A stretch of 64,000 nucleotides of DNA from a bacterium. GTDB taxonomy: Bacteria > Myxococcota_A > Bradymonadia > Bradymonadales > Bradymonadaceae. The position numbers and the translations under genes were made by a program. The notes beneath the pieces are model-generated. The model worked only from the letters and a program-made list of their open reading frames with translations. It was not told the origin of the DNA and did no database searches. Location of the stretch: the NCBI GenBank assembly GCA_030427705.1, contig JAUIBR010000007.1, forward strand, positions 62,001-126,000. The letters run 5' to 3'. Position 1 is the first letter of the stretch. Every line of letters begins with the position of its first letter. Of this stretch, positions 17,713-26,300 are shown piece by piece.

Positions 17713-18018
17713 TTGGATTACGAAATCAAACATTTCAGCGATGGCCCTCGGGGGCGTTTCTATTTGGTCGACGCCGAAACCACGGTCGGCGAGCTGACGT
17801 ATCGTATGCGTGATGCGGTGATGTATGTCGACCATGCTGTCGTAAGTCCCACGTTACGCGGTGAAGGGCTGGGCCGAGTTCTTGTCGACGCGTGTGTTGA
17901 GTATGCGCGTGGCCACAACCTGTTGATTCGCCCCGTCTGTTCATACGTGAAAAAGGTCATGGACGAAGATGCCGAGCTCCACGACGTGCTAGATACCGTC
18001 AAGGGTTCAGCCGCGTAA
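17713..18018 (+). CDS. Small GNAT-type N-acetyltransferase (YjdJ-like)
   Basis: 101 residues from a TTG at 17713, with GGAG 7 bases upstream; the ATG at 17700 is out of frame. The sequence shows YVDHAVVSPTLRGEGLGRVLVD (acetyl-CoA pyrophosphate loop RGEGLG) followed by ARGHNLLIRPVCSYVKKVMDE, the hallmark of the short GCN5-related family in which 'P.CSYV' replaces the usual C-terminal strand. The acceptor substrate is unknown. Its last 20 bases overlap the 3' end of pdxH on the other strand. Confidence 0.85.
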   Translation: MDYEIKHFSDGPRGRFYLVDAETTVGELTYRMRDAVMYVDHAVVSPTLRGEGLGRVLVDACVEYARGHNLLIRPVCSYVKKVMDEDAELHDVLDTVKGSAA

Positions 18019-18595
18019 TCGTCCATCCGTCGCCGGACCGCTGAAATGTGAAGCGGTCGTGGAGGCGGAAATCTCCAGCCTGCCAAAACTCGATTCGGGT
18101 GGGAACGACAGCAACCCCGGACCAATGCGGAGGTCTTGGTATATCTGCGCCTTCTGGGTATTGAGCTTCAAGCTCAGCAACCCTGTCGGCGAGGGTTTGG
18201 CGGCTTTCGAGCGGTCGACTCTGCGACGACGCCCATGCTCCGATACGACTTAAGCGTGGGCGTGAGGCGTAATACGCATCCGCCTGTTCATCCGGCACCT
18301 GGGACGCTTTGCCCTCGATTCGAATCTGACGACCCATGTCTCGCCAGAAGAAGCTCAGAGACACTTTGGGATGGGCTCGCAGCTCGGTGCCCTTTTGAGA
18401 TTCAAGGTTTGTGTAGAAAACGAACCCTTGTTCTGCGTCATGTTCCTTCAACAGAACCACGCGGGCACTCGGCATGCCATCGGCGCCGACGGTCGCGAGC
18501 GTCATCGCATTCGGGTCAGTCATGCCGGCCGCTTTGGCCTCGTCGTACCAGGCGTCAAACCACTCAAACGGATCTTCGAATAAAGGTTGCTCCAT
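17999..18595 (-). CDS. pdxH: Pyridoxamine 5'-phosphate oxidase PdxH
   Basis: 198 residues. FMN-binding and substrate motifs are present: PNAMTLATVGADGMPSARVV, then GFVFYTNLESQKG, SFFWRDMGRQIRIEG, SRIGAWASSQSRPL and the C-terminal GDFRLHDRFTFQR (family pattern RLHDR). The enzyme oxidises pyridoxamine/pyridoxine 5'-phosphate to pyridoxal 5'-phosphate. It is slightly shorter at the N-terminus than the E. coli enzyme, which is common. The stop region overlaps the GNAT gene convergently by about 20 bases. Confidence 0.95.
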   Translation of the reverse strand: MEQPLFEDPFEWFDAWYDEAKAAGMTDPNAMTLATVGADGMPSARVVLLKEHDAEQGFVFYTNLESQKGTELRAHPKVSLSFFWRDMGRQIRIEGKASQVPDEQADAYYASRPRLSRIGAWASSQSRPLESRQTLADRVAELEAQYPEGADIPRPPHWSGVAVVPTRIEFWQAGDFRLHDRFTFQRSGDGWTITRLNP

Positions 18596-18656
18596 AACGC
18601 ACCTCAGCGCAGCAGTTGAAAGCCATCTACCAGATGCGAATGGGAGTGTCAGCGGT

Positions 18657-18753
18657 CCTTAAGTTCTTAAGAAACTCTTGAGCGCCTTAAAAACCTTATC
18701 GCCTTACTAAGAAACTTATCGCCTTACTAAGAAACTTATCGCCTTACTAAGGC
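18657..18753. repeat. 20-bp tandem repeat (three copies) preceded by a TTAAG palindrome
   Basis: GAAACTTATCGCCTTACTAA is repeated without spacing at 18711-18730 and 18731-18750, with a slightly diverged first copy at 18691-18710. Just before it lies TTAAGTTCTTAAGAA (18660-18674), resembling the element at 7252-7290. The array abuts the stop codon of the nuclease-fold gene. There are no spacers, so this is not a CRISPR array. Confidence 0.85.
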
Positions 18754-19202
18754 TACTTGCTGAGCGTAGCGTACTCAGTCTGGCGCGGGTGGTTCATTGA
18801 CCACATTTCGCCGGTGCAGGAGCCTTTCTCGAGGATTGAGCTGGCGAGGTCTTCGCCGTTAGGAAGTTGAACGTATGCGACCAGGCGGTTGCGGTTGTCC
18901 AGAAGAAGCGGGAAGTGCTCGTTGGTCGACTCAAGCGTCACCGTCTTGCCCTTCATCAGACGCTTGGCAATCTTCAACGCCTTCTTGCCGGCTTTGCCGG
19001 TCGGGCAGTCGATGCCCATGATGCGGACCGTGACTTCCTGGCCGTTTTCCAGAACGCCCTGAATCTCTTGTCCGTTAACTACCGACGTTACCTTCATTTT
19101 TGCGCCGTGCATCACGTCATCCTGTGCCCAGCAAATTGCTGGCATCAGGAAAATGACCGCGAGGGCAATCAGGAAGGTTTTTGTCAGTGGGTTGCTCATC
19201 AT
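18753..19202 (-). CDS. Secreted staphylococcal-nuclease-fold (TNase-like) protein, probably lacking the catalytic Glu
   Basis: 149 residues. A Sec signal peptide is visible (hydrophobic 10-24, cleavage near CWAQ). The rest is an OB-fold like staphylococcal nuclease: KVTSVVNGQEIQG, then VRIMGIDCPTGKAGKKAL, AKRLMKGKTVTLES, LLDNRNRLVAYVQL and SSILEKGSC. Against the nuclease consensus, Arg35, Asp40 and Arg87 equivalents are kept, but the Pro-Glu pair that supplies the general base (Glu43) reads Pro-Thr. Weak or no nuclease activity is inferred. Two ATG codons (19202, 19199) are possible starts. Confidence 0.75.
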   Translation of the reverse strand: MMSNPLTKTFLIALAVIFLMPAICWAQDDVMHGAKMKVTSVVNGQEIQGVLENGQEVTVRIMGIDCPTGKAGKKALKIAKRLMKGKTVTLESTNEHFPLLLDNRNRLVAYVQLPNGEDLASSILEKGSCTGEMWSMNHPRQTEYATLSK

Positions 19203-19420
19203 GTTTTCAGTCTACGATTTCTGATCGCAGAATCAACGATGGGCTATATTTTATGCGGATTTCCGGCGTCAATGATTTGACACCGTCCATCAACACGCTG
19301 ACGCAAGATCGCAAGTTGTGTAATTTTCTATACTTGCGAGGTGTCCTACATCAAAGGACAACGGGCTACAATGTGGGAAATCCGCACCGTTACTGGTGAT
19401 CAAGAGTGATCAACAGGTGA

Positions 19421-20569
19421 TCAGTTTGCCGGTTTTTCGCCGTACATATAGATCGTGGCCGACGTTCTCCAACTCCCTCCGTCGGCTACTCCGCTCACGG
19501 AAAACTCGAACGTGTTCTCGCCAGCCGGTGGGTTGTCGAAATCGAACGACATCGGTGGGGTGACGTCTCCGGGGCACCAGTTGGCCGGTGGGGCACGTAC
19601 GCTGCTGATGCTGCCAGTGGGGTTCTCAAGACAGAACTGGAACTGTCCGTTGCTCTGAAGCGTGCACATGTACTCGCAGCTTTCGATCCAAGGGATAAAC
19701 GGTCCGAGCGGGCGGCCGTTCACGCTTGGGAAGTGGTTGCGCTGGCAGAACTCGTCAGCGTGCCCGATGCAGAATTCATCCGCGGGTCCACCCCCGTGAC
19801 CGGTGGTCGTGTAATCCAAGCGCATGTACTCAACGCCTTCGGGCACTTCAAAGGTCTCGCTGACGACGCCGGAGTCATTCCGATAGTTGCCGTTGTATGC
19901 TGACACAACATCCACGACATCGCGCGGTGGCTCACCAGGCGTTACTGTGACGACCGCCGTGACGTTCCAGCCACCGGCGGACCCGCTGACCTGTCCGGCG
20001 CCGTCAGACCACGTTGTGATGCTTGTCTTCAATTCGTGCGCACCGGGTTTAGCGTTAGCGAGGTCGGTCAGGTCGATCTCAAACTCCATTGGGCCGCCAA
20101 AGGGAGTGATGGCGCGTACCAGCTCAAAGCCAGGTGCGTCGCCTTCTTCAGCAGGCGGGTCCAAGACGAATTCGAAGTTTCGGTCGTAGGCATCACATGA
20201 CGGCGGGAAGTTCTGCCCCTCGGGCGGTGGGTCCTCAGACCATTTCTCGAACGGGAAGCAGGTTGTGTTCAGGTTCACCTTCATTACCACGGACGCAAAG
20301 GGGCCCTCGCCGAAATCCAAAGGCCGGGTTGCGGCTTGGAAGTTCTCGTCCTCACGCAGTGACGAAATTCGGATGTCGTTAAAAACTGTAACGTCAAAAG
20401 GGTCCGCGTACTCGACCTCAGGCGGCAGATCTTCAGCCATGTCAGGCGTTGTCAGGTCGTCTTCCATGTCGACCTGTGTATTGTTCTGATTGTTGTTGCC
20501 GTCGTTGTCGGCCTCGGAATCCGAGCACCCGATAAAGAGGGCGATGAAAATAAAGATGAAGTACTTCAT
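19421..20569 (-). CDS. Lipoprotein with PNGase F-like catalytic fold
   Basis: 382 residues with lipobox (FIGCSD, Cys15), an Asn/Asp-rich linker and then a two-domain module. The C-terminal half contains VEYMRLDYTTTGHGGG, HADEFCQRNHFPSVNGRPLG, ESCEYMCTLQSNG and PPANWCPGDVTPP. These match in order the second jelly-roll of peptide-N-glycosidase F (GWGH, CAEWCFRTH, GWCPG), including the Glu before the Cys that in PNGase F is Glu206. The N-terminal half (DPFDVTVFNDIRI; FEFVLDPP; GPMEFEIDLTDL) fits its first domain. It could cleave N-glycans from glycoproteins or be a binding relative. It is divergent from the PHP lipoprotein gene, which shares its 63-base promoter region. Confidence 0.75.
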   Translation of the reverse strand: MKYFIFIFIALFIGCSDSEADNDGNNNQNNTQVDMEDDLTTPDMAEDLPPEVEYADPFDVTVFNDIRISSLREDENFQAATRPLDFGEGPFASVVMKVNLNTTCFPFEKWSEDPPPEGQNFPPSCDAYDRNFEFVLDPPAEEGDAPGFELVRAITPFGGPMEFEIDLTDLANAKPGAHELKTSITTWSDGAGQVSGSAGGWNVTAVVTVTPGEPPRDVVDVVSAYNGNYRNDSGVVSETFEVPEGVEYMRLDYTTTGHGGGPADEFCIGHADEFCQRNHFPSVNGRPLGPFIPWIESCEYMCTLQSNGQFQFCLENPTGSISSVRAPPANWCPGDVTPPMSFDFDNPPAGENTFEFSVSGVADGGSWRTSATIYMYGEKPAN

Positions 20570-20631
20570 AATTGCCGTGGGCTGTTCACTGCCCGAACCC
20601 TAGCGATTGGTCAGATCGGAGTCGAAAGCAA

Positions 20632-21939
20632 ATGTTACGCAAAATGTGCCTTATAGCGGTGTTCGCACTCATTGGATGTTCCGACGACAAGGGGAGTAAC
20701 AACGCAAACTCGACACCTAATAATACGAACAACACCAACGATATGCAGGTCGACCTCGCCGACGGGGAGTTGCAGGCTCGCACGCGCGAAGGCTCTTGGC
20801 TGGGCGGTGACTTCCATGTGCATGCGACCGGCGCGTCCAACGACACGGGCGGCGACTCGACACCGGAGCGCATCAAAGAGGTGGCCATCGAGCGCGGTTT
20901 GGACTTCGTGGTTCTGACTGACCACAGCAACTCGACCGGCAGCGATGTTACGACGACCGATGAAGACCCGGACCTGTTCAATATGGGACCGGAGTTCCCG
21001 TTCTGGCAGCGCGTTGCGATGCTGACGGACGAGACGTTCTTGATGATCGACGGGAACGAAATGAGCCCCGTTGAAGAGGGCGAAGTGCCCACGCAACCGA
21101 CGGGGCATATCGGCTGTTACCCACGGGACCTCGAGACGTTTGACCCGAATATCTCGTTCACAGACCGCCCGCGCGGGACCGTCGACAGCGCCAATATCGT
21201 TGGTCAAGCGCGTGACGCCGGGTGTTTTGTGACGTTGAACCACCCATTTGGCCCAGCGCCCTGGGTTGCGTTCGATTGGACGACCTATGACTACGATGCC
21301 ATCGAGATTTACAACGGCAGCCTGGGTTGGGACACGTTCGACTATCAGGCGATGCAGGCCTATCTATGCGATGTCTCGCTTGGGCGTGACGTGACGGCCT
21401 TGGGCGGAAGTGACAACCACCGTGTGAATATCGAGCCGCCTGGGGACCTCTCGAACCCGCCGCTGGGTTGGCCGACCATCTATGTGTTCGCGTCGGACTT
21501 CAGCTGGCCCTCGATTATCGAGGGGATGGACAACGGCATGACGTCTGTGAGTGACACGGGGGCGCCGCTGGAACTGGATTTCTTCGGCGCTGATGGCACG
21601 TGGTTAGGGATGCCCGGTGACGAGGTTGATGCCGCCCAAACGACGCAGTTTAGACTGCGCGGAACGCTGGCCAATACTGACAAAGACCGGGTTTTGTGGG
21701 TGCTGGAGGTTGCGCCAGATTCCTGCGACGACAAGCGCGAGGTCGGGCGGATCTTTTACCCGGAAGTTGCGTGGAATGTCGTGTTTGAAACCACGTTAGA
21801 TGAACAAGGCGAGTTCGAATTCGTCGAAGAATTCGAGGCGAAACCGGGTCACGCATATATTGCGTGGCTGAGGCCAGAACGTGATACAGTTAGCCTCGAA
21901 AATGGCATCGCGTTCACGGGCGTGATTCGGACGAGGTAA
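20632..21939 (+). CDS. PHP-type (CehA/McbA-like) metallohydrolase lipoprotein
   Basis: 435 residues from the ATG at 20632; an in-frame TTG/CTG-class start at 20572 lies upstream of the lipobox. The signal peptide ends FALIGCSDD (Cys15), followed by an Asn/Thr linker. The PHP metal sites are GGDFHVHATG, DFVVLTDHSN, an ELxP-type GNEMSP, LNHPFGPAP, an EIYNG segment and GGSDNH, in the order expected for CehA/McbA metalloesterases and related phosphoesterases. It is therefore an exported or surface hydrolase of unknown substrate. It is followed after 3 bases by the next gene, indicating an operon. Confidence 0.85.
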   Translation: MLRKMCLIAVFALIGCSDDKGSNNANSTPNNTNNTNDMQVDLADGELQARTREGSWLGGDFHVHATGASNDTGGDSTPERIKEVAIERGLDFVVLTDHSNSTGSDVTTTDEDPDLFNMGPEFPFWQRVAMLTDETFLMIDGNEMSPVEEGEVPTQPTGHIGCYPRDLETFDPNISFTDRPRGTVDSANIVGQARDAGCFVTLNHPFGPAPWVAFDWTTYDYDAIEIYNGSLGWDTFDYQAMQAYLCDVSLGRDVTALGGSDNHRVNIEPPGDLSNPPLGWPTIYVFASDFSWPSIIEGMDNGMTSVSDTGAPLELDFFGADGTWLGMPGDEVDAAQTTQFRLRGTLANTDKDRVLWVLEVAPDSCDDKREVGRIFYPEVAWNVVFETTLDEQGEFEFVEEFEAKPGHAYIAWLRPERDTVSLENGIAFTGVIRTR

Positions 21940-21942
21940 CTC

Positions 21943-22704
21943 ATGAATGCACAGATGGCAGCCACGGCTGTCTTGGGTTTGGTCGTATTGGTTTTGGCTG
22001 GTGCGGTCTTCTATCAATCCGGCGAGATTTCGGACCTGCAAGACCAGATGGCCCGCATGGAGGCCGCTGGTGTCGACACGACGCCACGAAAGATTGGCGG
22101 CCCCGTGAGTACGGCGGTCGAGGCCAAAGACGGCAAGGTCGCCAAGATTTCACCGCAGGCGATGAACCGCCCGCAGGTGCGGCAATACATCGAGACCAAC
22201 TCCCGAAATGACGACTGGCTGTCCGACGATTCGTTGATGGACAAGCTGGAAGAGAACGACCCTGAAGTGCGCGAGCGCTTTCGCGCCATGGTGCGTGAAG
22301 AGCAAGAAATCATGCGTGCTGAGCGGCGTCAGGAACGCATGACCCGTTGGGCCGAAACGCAAAACGAAAACCTGAAAGAGCTGCAGGAAAAGGCTGGGCT
22401 CACCGATGAGCAGCGCGAATCCCTCGAGATGTATATGGAGGAAGAGCGCAACACCATGAGCGGCCTGTGGCAAAACCGTGAGGCGCACTCATGGAAGGAA
22501 ATGCGCGAGAAATCCATCGCCGCACGCGAGACAACGCAGCAAAAAGCCAGCGACCTGCTCGATGACGACCAGCTCAAAGCGTTCAATGAAATGCGGGATG
22601 AGAACACGCCGCGGTTCATGCGTCGCATGACTCGCGACCGGGACGGACGACGCGGTCGTGGCGGTGATTCCAATCAAGGCGGAAACGCTACTCCGGCTCG
22701 ATGA
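21943..22704 (+). CDS. Single-span membrane protein with Spy/CpxP-like helical domain
   Basis: 253 residues. One N-terminal membrane helix (about 8-27, AVLGLVVLVLAGAVFY) is followed by a short coiled coil and a long charged helical region (about 85-230) rich in Glu, Arg and Met. LTDEQRESLEMYMEEER and LLDDDQLKAFNEMRDE resemble the LTxxQ repeats of Spy/CpxP periplasmic proteins. The C-terminal tail is Arg/Gly/Asn-rich. It follows the PHP lipoprotein gene by 3 bases. A periplasmic chaperone or stress-sensing role is a guess from resemblance only. Confidence 0.6.
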   Translation: MNAQMAATAVLGLVVLVLAGAVFYQSGEISDLQDQMARMEAAGVDTTPRKIGGPVSTAVEAKDGKVAKISPQAMNRPQVRQYIETNSRNDDWLSDDSLMDKLEENDPEVRERFRAMVREEQEIMRAERRQERMTRWAETQNENLKELQEKAGLTDEQRESLEMYMEEERNTMSGLWQNREAHSWKEMREKSIAARETTQQKASDLLDDDQLKAFNEMRDENTPRFMRRMTRDRDGRRGRGGDSNQGGNATPAR

Positions 22705-22729
22705 CTGCGCCGCCAGCGTCATTTTGTGA

Positions 22730-23347
22730 CTAGTCGAGCGTGTCCCAGTACCCCCTTCCTTCAATCACCAACGTTTCGTCTTCGATCAACATGTCATCGA
22801 TCACGTGAAGGACAAACTCACCGTTCTTGTTGTCACGGAAATTCAGGGCATTGAGCAGCTCATGCTGCGGCAGCAGCAATAGCGTGCCAGGTTTGGTCTC
22901 ATCCGAGACCGAGAGATTCTGCTTGAAGCGACGAAAGTCAGAACTGTCTAGCCGGCGCTTGAAACTCACCAAATCCACCTCACGCGTTTTCTTACACTCC
23001 AATCGCGACAAAACGACGTCCTGATCGACGAACACGAACATGGGGTTCGAGTCGTAACCTGGCGACGCGATCGAAACGGCATGTATTTCATCTTGAACCA
23101 CGGACACCTCAAAGATGTGATCAAGTCCGCAACACGGACAATCGCCATATCCCGAGATAACTGACGTTCCGTTAGTGGGCCGCCCGCCCTTCGCGGGTGA
23201 ACGATGTGGCCACCATGGATACTCATCCCCCTTGCTCAGCATGATCATAGGATCCGTCCGGCCGCCATACACGGCGATTCGAAACAATCCCGAAAATCCG
23301 CAATCCGGGCATTCACTGTGCATAGTAAGCAGATTGTATGTGGCCAT
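22730..23347 (-). CDS. Candidate immunity protein for the RHS toxin
   Basis: 205 residues starting 6 bases after the stop of the giant RHS gene, the standard place for a cognate immunity gene. It has no signal peptide, so it should be cytoplasmic. Two Cys pairs, ECPDCGFSG near the N-terminus and GDCPCCGLDH near residue 70, suggest a zinc ribbon. The rest is mixed alpha/beta with KTREVDLVSFKRRLDSSDF and a C-terminal strand VIEGRGYWDTLD. I recognise no family. The immunity role is inferred only from position and lack of export signal. Confidence 0.55.
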   Translation of the reverse strand: MATYNLLTMHSECPDCGFSGLFRIAVYGGRTDPMIMLSKGDEYPWWPHRSPAKGGRPTNGTSVISGYGDCPCCGLDHIFEVSVVQDEIHAVSIASPGYDSNPMFVFVDQDVVLSRLECKKTREVDLVSFKRRLDSSDFRRFKQNLSVSDETKPGTLLLLPQHELLNALNFRDNKNGEFVLHVIDDMLIEDETLVIEGRGYWDTLD

Positions 23348-23353
23348 GGGTCC

Positions 23354-26300
23354 TCACGGAGTCAGAAGATATGGTGCCGCGATCGAAGGGTCACTGATAG
23401 TCTTGCGTACAAACTTATATAGTCGACCATCCAATGTATATGCAGGGATTCCTAGTGCGTTGGCGGCACCTATCAAGGCTCCGTCGGCACGACCGTGATA
23501 GCCACTGACTCTCTGAAACACGCGCTGAAACTCACTGCTGTTCGCCAAAGACCTTCCGTCGAGCAGACTGACCCCATTCTCGGCGAGGAACCTCTTTCGG
23601 CTCGCCAATTGAGAGCTGGATATTCCTCGAAAGTGAAGAAACTCCCGAAGTTGATTCGGAGTGATCAAACGGTAGTCCAACGAGTTCAATACATTGCTTG
23701 CTGTAGAATGCATGAAATGGCTCGGGTCGGCAGCCGCCACCAACACGCCGTTGTCCAAGATTCCGGACCTACGACCACCGATCAGAATATGTCCCGCCTC
23801 ATCGGCGTGGAGTGCTAGCAATCGTTCCTTCAAACCGAGCGAGAATTTGCGGACGAAGTGGCTCTTGCCCATCGGGGTTGGCGAAAGCGCCGCTGCGCCA
23901 ATGTAGGCTTGACCTCCCCACTTTTGTGCGGCGTTTTCTGCCTGGAAGTGTGGCGCAATGTGCTTTGAGTTGAGTAATTCCTGAGGAAGGCACCCAAATC
24001 GGGTTCCAGCAGCACAGAGTGTAAAAGCGGCGTCTTTCACGCTTTCCTTTCCTGCGCCGACAGCGGCCTCTTTGCCGAAATCTCCAATGAAATCGAGATT
24101 TGAGACTTCAGCCGTCTTGTTAGTCTTGTGTTGACCGGTTTCTTTGTTTCGGGCGTTGTTCCCATCACCAAAGATCGATTCCACAGGCTCGAATTCGTAA
24201 TCCAAGCCGAAACTGATATCGAAATTCGGCTCGAAGAAATCCCCACCTGATTTGCCACTGCCGCCGTCGCCGGAGAAGAATTCGCCAATCGCCTCAGCAG
24301 CGGCGATGACGTCGACTTCCACAAATAGGGCGTCTTCACAGCCTCCATCGCAGGGAACGTTTCCACTCGGGTCGGTCCAATTGAGGGGACTATTGTAAAC
24401 ATACGAATATCGGTTGAACGCTTGGGTGCTTGTAGGACTTGGCACAACGGAATCTGCTGACAAGAAACGACCAGTTGCAGGATCGTAGAACCGAGCATTC
24501 ATGTCGGTTATGGCCAACCCAAACGAAGAAACCGTACGGTGTCCCGTGAACCCCTCATCTTGAACTGCCGAGAACTGCCCTGCCAGCGCCGTTGTCCAGT
24601 CGTACGGATCGCGGGACACGCCGAATGGAGAGAAACTCAATTCAGAAACGATCGTGTTCGACTCGTCCAATGTGGAGCTGGGTGAACCAAGATTGTCTTG
24701 CGTTCGGAACACGCGGCTGCGGGTACCGTTGTTGAATCGCACGTCGGCGACACTCACACCCTCGGCAACAACAGCTATGGATATGTCTGTCCCAGTGCTG
24801 GAGTCTACTTCTGTAAATGCGCCGATTGTTGTCGTTTGAACACCGTCCGATGTGATTTGACGAACCCGATTGCCCGCTGAATCGTACAGAAACTCGATAT
24901 GGTCGCCGTTGTCGGACGTCATCCATTTGGGCTTGTGGATGCTGTTCCATCCGATTGTCCACCCCGGTCGTTCAATTTGTCGTCCGAGAGTGTCGTATCG
25001 ATACCGCAGTCCGTCGATGTCAGTCACGGCGTTTGGTTGGCTGCCGTACGTGTAAGTGCCTACGTCTGACTTGTACTCAATATTGCCTGCAGCGCTATAT
25101 TCAAGCTCCAAATCGGGCGGGGCGTCGCAAGGATAGTCTGAGCATATGGACTGACCAACAAGCCGGTGGAGAAGGTCGTAGTCGAAGTACTCAAACTGCC
25201 CCCGAACGTAGTCATTGCGCTCGGAAACATCTCCTGCCGAATTGCGCTTAACCGTGAAGTCCTCGAGCTGAACTGTTGTTGTACCCACTTCTGCGGTCGC
25301 AGATAAGCCGGTTGGTTCGAGGCTAACAGGGTCCCAACTTCTTTGGACTGATATTGCATCGTTGTTCATTGTGTACGAAGGCGCAGCGCCAAGCACATTT
25401 CGTGCGGAATCTGTACGCCAGATATTGAACCCAGTGTCATCTTCGACCGAGTTGAGATTTCCAATGCCGTCATACGAGTAGACTAGCTGTGGAGCGATTG
25501 CGGCAGATTGCGGATACGTTACAGCTGCAACATTACCGTAGGTGTCGTAGGCGACTGATACCTCGTACGAGTCCGTGCCTATGTTCGTGGTGTTTGTTGC
25601 TGGCCTTCCGAGAGCATCGTATTCGTGAATCACTTCCACGCCATCAAACGATGTGGTGCGCGCAACACGCCCAATACTGGCTCCGACAGCGTTGTCGTAA
25701 ACGAAAGTCTGCACATTGTTGTCATGATCGGTGAGCGCAACAACGCGACCGATTTCGTCATATTCAAATGACATTGAATGGCTTGTCCCACGACTTGTCA
25801 TAGCGAGACGGCCCCTTGCATCGTAGCTGTTTTGAGTCTGGCCGGTGTTTGGCTCAAATGCCGTCAAGACTCGACCACCTGGATCGTAGGTATAATTGGA
25901 AGTGTGACCGTCGGCGTCGGTGACGGCGCGTAACTGTCCGAATGCACCGTAGTCATAGATATTCCTTCCACCCATGGCATCCGTCTTGGACAGCAGAACA
26001 CCATCTCGGCGATATCGCATTTGGCTGGTTCCACCGTTCGGTTCGGTTGTTTGAACTACGAGCCCCTCGACGTCCGCTTGATAATCAATGCCGATTTCGC
26101 GTCCGCTTGGGTGGGTTTCCTTAACCTTCCGTCCGAGCCAATCGAATTCCAACGAAGTAAAATCAGAGGGGGTTGTCCCAAGAACCACTGGTTTTGACCA
26201 ACCAGACTTGACGCCCAAGTATTGGTCGTAGCGGTAGTCCACCCGGCGCCACCAAAGATCATCGATCGATGATAAGTTTACCCAAGGTCTGCCTCGTGAA

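Noticed and set aside
18691..18750. Possible CRISPR array
   Set aside because: The 20-bp units are contiguous with no spacers, and no cas genes are seen.
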